A DNA stretch of 9,187 nt from Chloroflexota bacterium (lineage in GTDB: Bacteria > Chloroflexota > UBA6077). Below the pieces are notes generated by a model. It did no database searches, had not been told where the DNA came from, and was given only the letters and a program-made list of their open reading frames with translations. Of this stretch, positions 6,018-9,187 are shown piece after piece. The stretch is taken from positions 1-9,187 of the forward strand of contig JAJZRD010000148.1 in assembly GCA_021845945.1 (NCBI GenBank), given 5' to 3'. The position numbers and the translations under genes were made by a program. Positions within the stretch are counted from its first letter, which is position 1. Each line of letters begins with the position of its first letter.

Positions 6018-6185
6018 TTGAGTGTTCGCGAGCAGTTCGGAAAGCTGCGGCGAGAGACAGGGATCAGTCAAGAGGAACTGACCCGCGACCTGCCGCCGCC
6101 GGAAGGCGAGCGGCTGATCCTGCAGGGCCTGGTGGCCCTTCGCCGGCGATACCGCCAGGACAAGCCAGCCCAGGAGGGCCCATAG
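6018..6185 (+). CDS. Unrecognised 55-aa protein, first gene of small-gene module
   Basis: A short frame from TTG 6018 to TAG 6183-6185. The start follows an in-frame TGA at 6000-6002, and no ATG or GTG is available between them; AGG at 6010-6012 is a weak ribosome site. The protein is charged, with a helical-looking N-terminus (REQFGKLRRETGISQEELTR) and a second helix (GERLILQGLVALRRRYRQ). The first part recalls the opening of an XRE helix-turn-helix, but it is too short and proline-interrupted (DLPPPEG) to be a full one. Its stop is 3 bases before the ATG of the DUF4258 gene, and that gene's ribosome site lies inside it, so the two are coupled. GC-rich third positions support coding. It could be an antitoxin-like or DNA-binding accessory of the pair downstream; I do not recognise a family. 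Confidence 0.6.
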   Translation: MSVREQFGKLRRETGISQEELTRDLPPPEGERLILQGLVALRRRYRQDKPAQEGP

Positions 6186-6188
6186 GAG

Positions 6189-6443
6189 ATGGCCGAACGG
6201 ACGGCTCTTCGCTTCTCCCGCCACGCCCGCAACCGGATGCGCCTCTGGAAGATCACCGAGAGCGATGTGGGGGCGGTGCTGGACGAGCCCGAGGACGTGA
6301 CCCCCAGCTACCGTGGCCGAAAGAATGCGTGGAAGCCCTTCAGGGGGGCGTGGTTGCGGGTTACCTTCGCGGAGGCGGGGAAGGTCACCGTAGTGGTCAC
6401 CGTGACACCGATGGATCGAAAGCCCGGAAAGAGGGGACGATGA
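6189..6443 (+). CDS. DUF4258 domain protein (putative toxin)
   Basis: An 84-aa protein covering a complete DUF4258 domain. It has the opening FSRHARNRMRLWKI with a conserved histidine (His12), a central helix ITESDVGAVLDEP, and two beta strands (WLRVTFAE and VTVVVTVTPM) at the end. Small DUF4258 proteins are often annotated as RelE/ParE-like candidate toxins, frequently beside DUF2283 genes; experimental proof is thin to my knowledge. ATG 6189 is served by AGGAGG at 6172-6177 inside the previous gene; a second GGAG sits immediately before the ATG and is too close to count. The stop TGA overlaps the ATG of the DUF2283 gene by 4 bases (ATGA), implying coupled translation of the pair. The substrate or target is unknown. 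Confidence 0.8.
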   Translation: MAERTALRFSRHARNRMRLWKITESDVGAVLDEPEDVTPSYRGRKNAWKPFRGAWLRVTFAEAGKVTVVVTVTPMDRKPGKRGR

Positions 6444-6664
6444 AGATCACCTACGACCCCGAGGTGGATGCCGCATACATCCAGCTGCGAGAGGCCGAGC
6501 CTGCTCGAGCCGTAGACGTCGCCGAAGGGGTGACGGCGGACCTGGACGCGGAGGGGAACCTGATCGGCTTCGAGGTCCTGGACGCCAGCGAGAGGATCGG
6601 CGAGCAGGGGTTGGAGAGCCTTTCCTTCGAGTTGCTCACCTCCAGGCTTCCCAAGAGCGCCTGA
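6440..6664 (+). CDS. DUF2283 domain protein (putative antitoxin)
   Basis: A 74-aa protein matching DUF2283 across its length: MKITYDPEVDAAYIQL at the start, VAEGVTADLDAEGNLIGFEV in the middle, then LDAS and an amphipathic C-terminal tail. The family is defined by this YDPEVDA-YI and D-EGN--GFEVLDAS signature. ATG 6440 overlaps the DUF4258 stop as ATGA and has GAGGGG a few bases upstream. DUF2283 genes commonly sit directly after DUF4258 genes, which suggests a toxin-antitoxin pair with this as the antitoxin; the roles are inferred from gene pairing, not shown. The protein is acidic, as many antitoxins are. The nearest downstream gene is 65 bases away on the same strand. Confidence 0.88.
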   Translation: MKITYDPEVDAAYIQLREAEPARAVDVAEGVTADLDAEGNLIGFEVLDASERIGEQGLESLSFELLTSRLPKSA

Positions 6665-6682
6665 TCGTATCGGTCCGGGGTG

Positions 6683-6715
6683 TCCTGCCACGCACGGTGG
6701 TGGCATCCTGGCACG
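6683..6715. repeat. Hairpin and near-direct repeat before the 180-aa frame
   Basis: TGCCAC (6686-6691) is inverted as GTGGCA (6700-6705) around an 8-base loop. In addition, TCCTGCCACG (6683-6692) recurs as TCCTGGCACG (6706-6715), 9 of 10 matching. It may be a factor-independent structure between genes or a binding site. No T-run follows. Confidence 0.35.
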
Positions 6716-6729
6716 AAAAGCAGTCGCCG

Positions 6730-7239
6730 ATGCCCACGTTCCCTGCGAGGTGGAAGGTCTATCACCTCACCGGGGCCCTGCTGGTGCAGATCGATCAGGC
6801 CCTGCAGGTAAGTCTCCTGAGCGACGAGTCTCCCCAGCACAAATCCAATCAACTCTTCTACCTGACCCGCGGGTCTTTCAAGCGTCGGCTGTTGGACGAT
6901 CTGTGGAAGGCGAAGCGGGCAACTTCCCCCAAGTCGCTCGCCCAGGTCATCACCTCCAAGACCGTGATCGATGCCATGCGGAAGGAACTGAAGAGCGGCG
7001 GTTTCCACTATGCCGTGGCCGCCCAGCACTTCGCGAAATCGATGGAACGGACTCTCCAATACCTCAACGCCGCCATGCCGAGAGCCTGGTTCTACGCGGT
7101 CGAGTTGGTGTGCTTCGCCGCCGAGGCCGGCGCCCCGGCGGCCTTCGAGGCCCGTGCCGTCCTGGTGCCTCCGACAGGACCTGGCAAACCTCCTCACGAC
7201 GAGACCACTTTCTTGGGACTGGTCAACCTCCCGACTTGA
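6730..7239 (+). CDS. Uncharacterised protein, about 169 aa
   Basis: I do not recognise this protein. ATG 6730 gives 169 aa; GTG 6697 would add 11 residues, but it lies in a hairpin and neither start has a clear ribosome site. Coding is supported by strongly GC-biased third positions and a sensible alternation of hydrophobic and charged residues: FYLTRGSFKRRLLDDL, then a Lys/Ser-rich stretch, then HFAKSMERTLQYLN and a hydrophobic strand WFYAVELVCFAA near the end. There is no signal peptide or membrane segment, so it is probably cytosolic. It follows the DUF2283 gene on the same strand and may share its transcript, and it converges on the SNF2 gene 30 bases later. The opposite-strand reading across 6451-7242 is arginine/glycine-rich and looks like a shadow. 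A nuclease or partner of a defence locus is conceivable, but nothing in the sequence shows it. Confidence 0.6.
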   Translation: MPTFPARWKVYHLTGALLVQIDQALQVSLLSDESPQHKSNQLFYLTRGSFKRRLLDDLWKAKRATSPKSLAQVITSKTVIDAMRKELKSGGFHYAVAAQHFAKSMERTLQYLNAAMPRAWFYAVELVCFAAEAGAPAAFEARAVLVPPTGPGKPPHDETTFLGLVNLPT

Positions 7240-7247
7240 CACCGCTG

Positions 7248-7260
7248 CCCCCGTTGGGGG
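7248..7260. terminator. Short GC hairpin between convergent genes
   Basis: CCCCC (7248-7252) and GGGGG (7256-7260) enclose GTT, in the 30-base gap between the converging stops at 7237-7239 and 7270-7272. It could act in both directions, but it lacks a T-tract. Confidence 0.35.
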
Positions 7261-7269
7261 ATCCGGGCC

Positions 7270-9099
7270 TCACCCGCTTCCTCCGCCGGAGCGCGCCGAC
7301 GCAGGAGGGGTAAGGCCGAAGAGGCCAAACAGCTCCTCGGCGCTGAGCTTCTCCCGTAGATCCAGAGACACGTCGTCCACCATTTGGTCGAACAGCAACT
7401 GCTTGTCCCGCAGGACCTCCGCTATCCTCTCCTCGATGGTCCCCTCGCAGACGTAGCGGTAGACGTTTACCGGCATCGTCTGCCCCAGCCGGTGGCTGCG
7501 GTCCTCGGCCTGGCGCTCCACTGCCGGATTCCACCACCGGTCGAAGTGAAAGACGTAGGAGGCGTCCTGCAGGTTGAGCCCCTGCCCGCCGGCCCGCAAA
7601 GACAGCACCAGCACACGGTACTCCGGGTTGTCCCGGAACTCCTGGACCACCGCATCCCTCTGCGCCGTCGACATGGCCCCCGTGTAGAGCAGGGGCCGGA
7701 AGGCCCGCAGCCGGCGGGCGATGGCCGCCGCTCCGAAGGAGGAGTCGGCAAACTGGGAGAACACCAGGGCGCGGAGCCCCCCTTCTCGCAGCTCCTCCAG
7801 CCTCGCCAGCAGCTCCTCCAGCTTGACCGACTGGCTCGAGACCGGACAGAAGTTGCATATTTGCTTCAACCGGACGATCAGCTCCAGCACGCTTTCCACC
7901 TTCAAGGCCTCCCCCTGGCGGTGAAGCTCGACCACCCCCTCGCGCTCTGCCCGCTCGTAGCTCTCCCGCTGCGCCCCGGTTAGGGCCACGGTCACATCGC
8001 TCACCAGCTTGGGCGGTAGATCGCCCAGAACCTCTCTCTTCCGGCGGCGCAACTGCAGCTCCCCGTGTACTCGGGCGAGATCCGGACCCGGCCGAAGCCT
8101 GATGGGGGAAAAGGGCGGAAGTAGTGGGGCGACGAACTCCAGGACGGAGGCCAGATCGTCCGGACTGTTCTCCAGCGGCGTGCCCGTTAGCGCCCAGCTG
8201 CGCCGCCTGGGAAGCCTCTTGCACTTCTCGCCGATATCCGCTCGCCGGTTCTTGATCTTCTGAGCTTCGTCCAGCAGCACCAGGTCCCAGATCCGGCGTC
8301 TGGGGGGAGATTGAGGGCCACCGATGAAGTCCATCCTCAGAGTCTCGTAGCCCACCAGGTAGACCTGGGCCGGCGTCGCCCACTGCCACGCCCTCTCCTC
8401 CCTGGAGCCCCTGACGGTGGAAACCCGCAGCTCCGGCGCCCAGCGATCCAGCTCCCGACGCCACTGAGAAACCAGACCTGCAGGAACCACCACCATGGCC
8501 CGCTCCAGCTCGCGCCGCAGGGCGAGGATCCGAAGGGCGGCGATGGTCTGCACCGTCTTCCCCAGCCCCATCTCGTCCGCCAGCAGCAGGGCATCCCTGG
8601 AGAGCAGCGCCTGGACGCCCTCCACCTGATACTGGAAAAGCTGTGCGGGCCACTCCACTGGGCCGGAACCGGCAAGGATCAGCTCCACGGGCAGTTGGAG
8701 GAGGAGGGCCAGCCGCCGGGCCAGGGAGACGGGTACGGAGGGATTGCTGGAGTCCCGCGGAGGGTCGGCTGCTTCCCGTGATCCGACGGCCCAGATCCCC
8801 AACGGCTCCAGGGCGAGGAGTCCCTCCAGAGACACGGTGCCGCCCTTTCGGGTCCAGGAGCTCAGCACCTTCCGATAGCGAGCGGCCCTTCCCAAGGGTA
8901 GAGCCTGCACCAGGGATCGAGCAGGGGTCGCGGGGCCGGCGGCCCCGGGGGTTCGGCGCTCCCCGTTTCGCACCAGCGGGAACGGGACGACCATCCGGCC
9001 GGCGGGCGGCGGGTTGCCGGGTGTGGGGGTGCCGGATCTGCTTCCCCAACCGGCGGGGGCAGGGCCGGGGGCGGGAAGACGCCACCAGTCCGAGGTCAT
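7270..9099 (-). CDS. SNF2-family DNA-dependent ATPase/helicase
   Basis: A 609-aa superfamily 2 ATPase of the SNF2/RapA type, which moves along double-stranded DNA to remodel bound proteins. Motifs in order: FQYQVEGVQALL (155-166), Walker A DEMGLGKT (175-182), Walker B LLDEAQKIKN (275-284), motif III SWALTGTPLEN (301-311), then the helicase C domain with LVFSQFADSS (445-454), motif V SLRAGGQGLN (500-509) and motif VI QAEDRSHRLGQ (530-540). The box is DEAQ rather than the commoner DEAH/DEGH. Residues 1-145 are proline/arginine-rich then leucine-rich and match no domain I know; the C-terminus is a short low-complexity SGGGSG tail. ATG 9099 overlaps the TGA of the upstream gene (ATGA), so the two are coupled. 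Bacterial SNF2 enzymes occur in housekeeping (RapA), in phages and in defence loci such as DISARM; at this length and without a methylase nearby the role is open. Confidence 0.92.
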   Translation of the reverse strand: MTSDWWRLPAPGPAPAGWGSRSGTPTPGNPPPAGRMVVPFPLVRNGERRTPGAAGPATPARSLVQALPLGRAARYRKVLSSWTRKGGTVSLEGLLALEPLGIWAVGSREAADPPRDSSNPSVPVSLARRLALLLQLPVELILAGSGPVEWPAQLFQYQVEGVQALLSRDALLLADEMGLGKTVQTIAALRILALRRELERAMVVVPAGLVSQWRRELDRWAPELRVSTVRGSREERAWQWATPAQVYLVGYETLRMDFIGGPQSPPRRRIWDLVLLDEAQKIKNRRADIGEKCKRLPRRRSWALTGTPLENSPDDLASVLEFVAPLLPPFSPIRLRPGPDLARVHGELQLRRRKREVLGDLPPKLVSDVTVALTGAQRESYERAEREGVVELHRQGEALKVESVLELIVRLKQICNFCPVSSQSVKLEELLARLEELREGGLRALVFSQFADSSFGAAAIARRLRAFRPLLYTGAMSTAQRDAVVQEFRDNPEYRVLVLSLRAGGQGLNLQDASYVFHFDRWWNPAVERQAEDRSHRLGQTMPVNVYRYVCEGTIEERIAEVLRDKQLLFDQMVDDVSLDLREKLSAEELFGLFGLTPPASARSGGGSG

Positions 9100-9187
9100 G
9101 GTGATGGTTCTTCATGGTCGAAGGGGCCGTACACCTCCCGGAGGCCGGCCAGAGCCCGGTCGAAGGGCTCGACCAGCAGCCAGATCG
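9096..9187 (-). CDS. C-terminal end of an unidentified protein upstream of SNF2
   Basis: The frame enters from beyond 9187 on the minus strand and ends at TGA 9098-9096. The last 29 residues include IWLLVEPFDRALAGLREVYG and end in DHEEPSP. The stop overlaps the ATG of the SNF2 gene by 4 bases, the usual sign of a coupled operon, so this is probably a functional partner. The visible part is too short to assign a family. The tail is acidic and looks like a genuine C-terminus. A competing reading from ATG 9115 in a third frame is arginine/glycine-rich and is a shadow. Confidence 0.6.
   Translation of the reverse strand, partial: IWLLVEPFDRALAGLREVYGPFDHEEPSP

Noticed and set aside
5951..6664. 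237-aa plus-strand frame ending with the DUF2283 protein
   Set aside because: Its first 160 or so residues are low-complexity shadow of the 55-aa and DUF4258 genes; the real DUF2283 start is ATG 6440 with its own ribosome site.
6451..7242. 263-aa minus-strand frame opposite DUF2283 and the 169-aa gene
   Set aside because: Crosses the DUF2283 gene antisense, lacks recognisable motifs and has no start signal; the plus-strand readings are better.
7223..9115. 630-aa minus-strand open frame
   Set aside because: Arginine/glycine/proline-rich reading in another frame of the SNF2 gene, with no helicase motifs; a high-GC shadow despite being slightly longer.
1..9187. CRISPR array, rRNA or tRNA genes
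   Set aside because: No regularly spaced repeats and no RNA-gene signatures were found on either strand by eye.

Overview
The window is a high-GC bacterial accessory region shaped by two insertion sequences. Two 60-base samples counted by hand show contrasting composition: 73% GC at 901-960 in the regulator gene and 53% at 3181-3240 in the transporter gene. The host cannot be named from this. High GC, frequent GTG/TTG starts, 4-base ATGA gene overlaps and the two transposase families would fit an actinobacterium, a chloroflexote or a high-GC firmicute (inference).

Layout. (a) 99-1174: a divergent regulatory pair, a small XRE-type helix-turn-helix protein on the minus strand and a CI/LexA-like repressor on the plus strand, sharing an AT-richer promoter region with dyad repeats. 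The repressor has a peptidase S24-like domain, but both catalytic dyad positions appear replaced. (b) 1251-1441: the first 64 codons of a gene resembling HsdR-N-like nuclease proteins, cut off by an insertion sequence. (c) 1442-2941: a 1500-bp insertion sequence with perfect 16-bp terminal inverted repeats; its transposase is frameshifted. (d) 2942-4677: two permeases of a carbohydrate-type (CUT1, MalF/MalG-like) ABC importer, the first lacking its start; no binding protein or ATPase is present. (e) 4692-5938: a 1247-bp ISAs1-family element whose transposase carries a late in-frame TGA. (f) 6018-6664: three tightly packed small genes, an unknown 55-aa protein, a DUF4258 protein and a DUF2283 protein, resembling a toxin-antitoxin module. 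(g) 6730-7239: an unrecognised protein. (h) 7270-9187, minus strand: a SNF2-family helicase overlapping by 4 bp the end of another gene that leaves the window.

How it fits together. The two insertion sequences bracket a transporter fragment of lower GC. Neither has a recognisable target-site duplication, and the left one joins two unrelated broken genes, so the region looks rearranged rather than formed by simple insertion. The regulators, nuclease-like remnant, putative toxin-antitoxin module and SNF2 helicase are typical of a defence or mobile island. The least described parts are the three-gene DUF4258/DUF2283 module, the repressor with a degenerate peptidase dyad, and the SNF2 gene with its overlapping partner.
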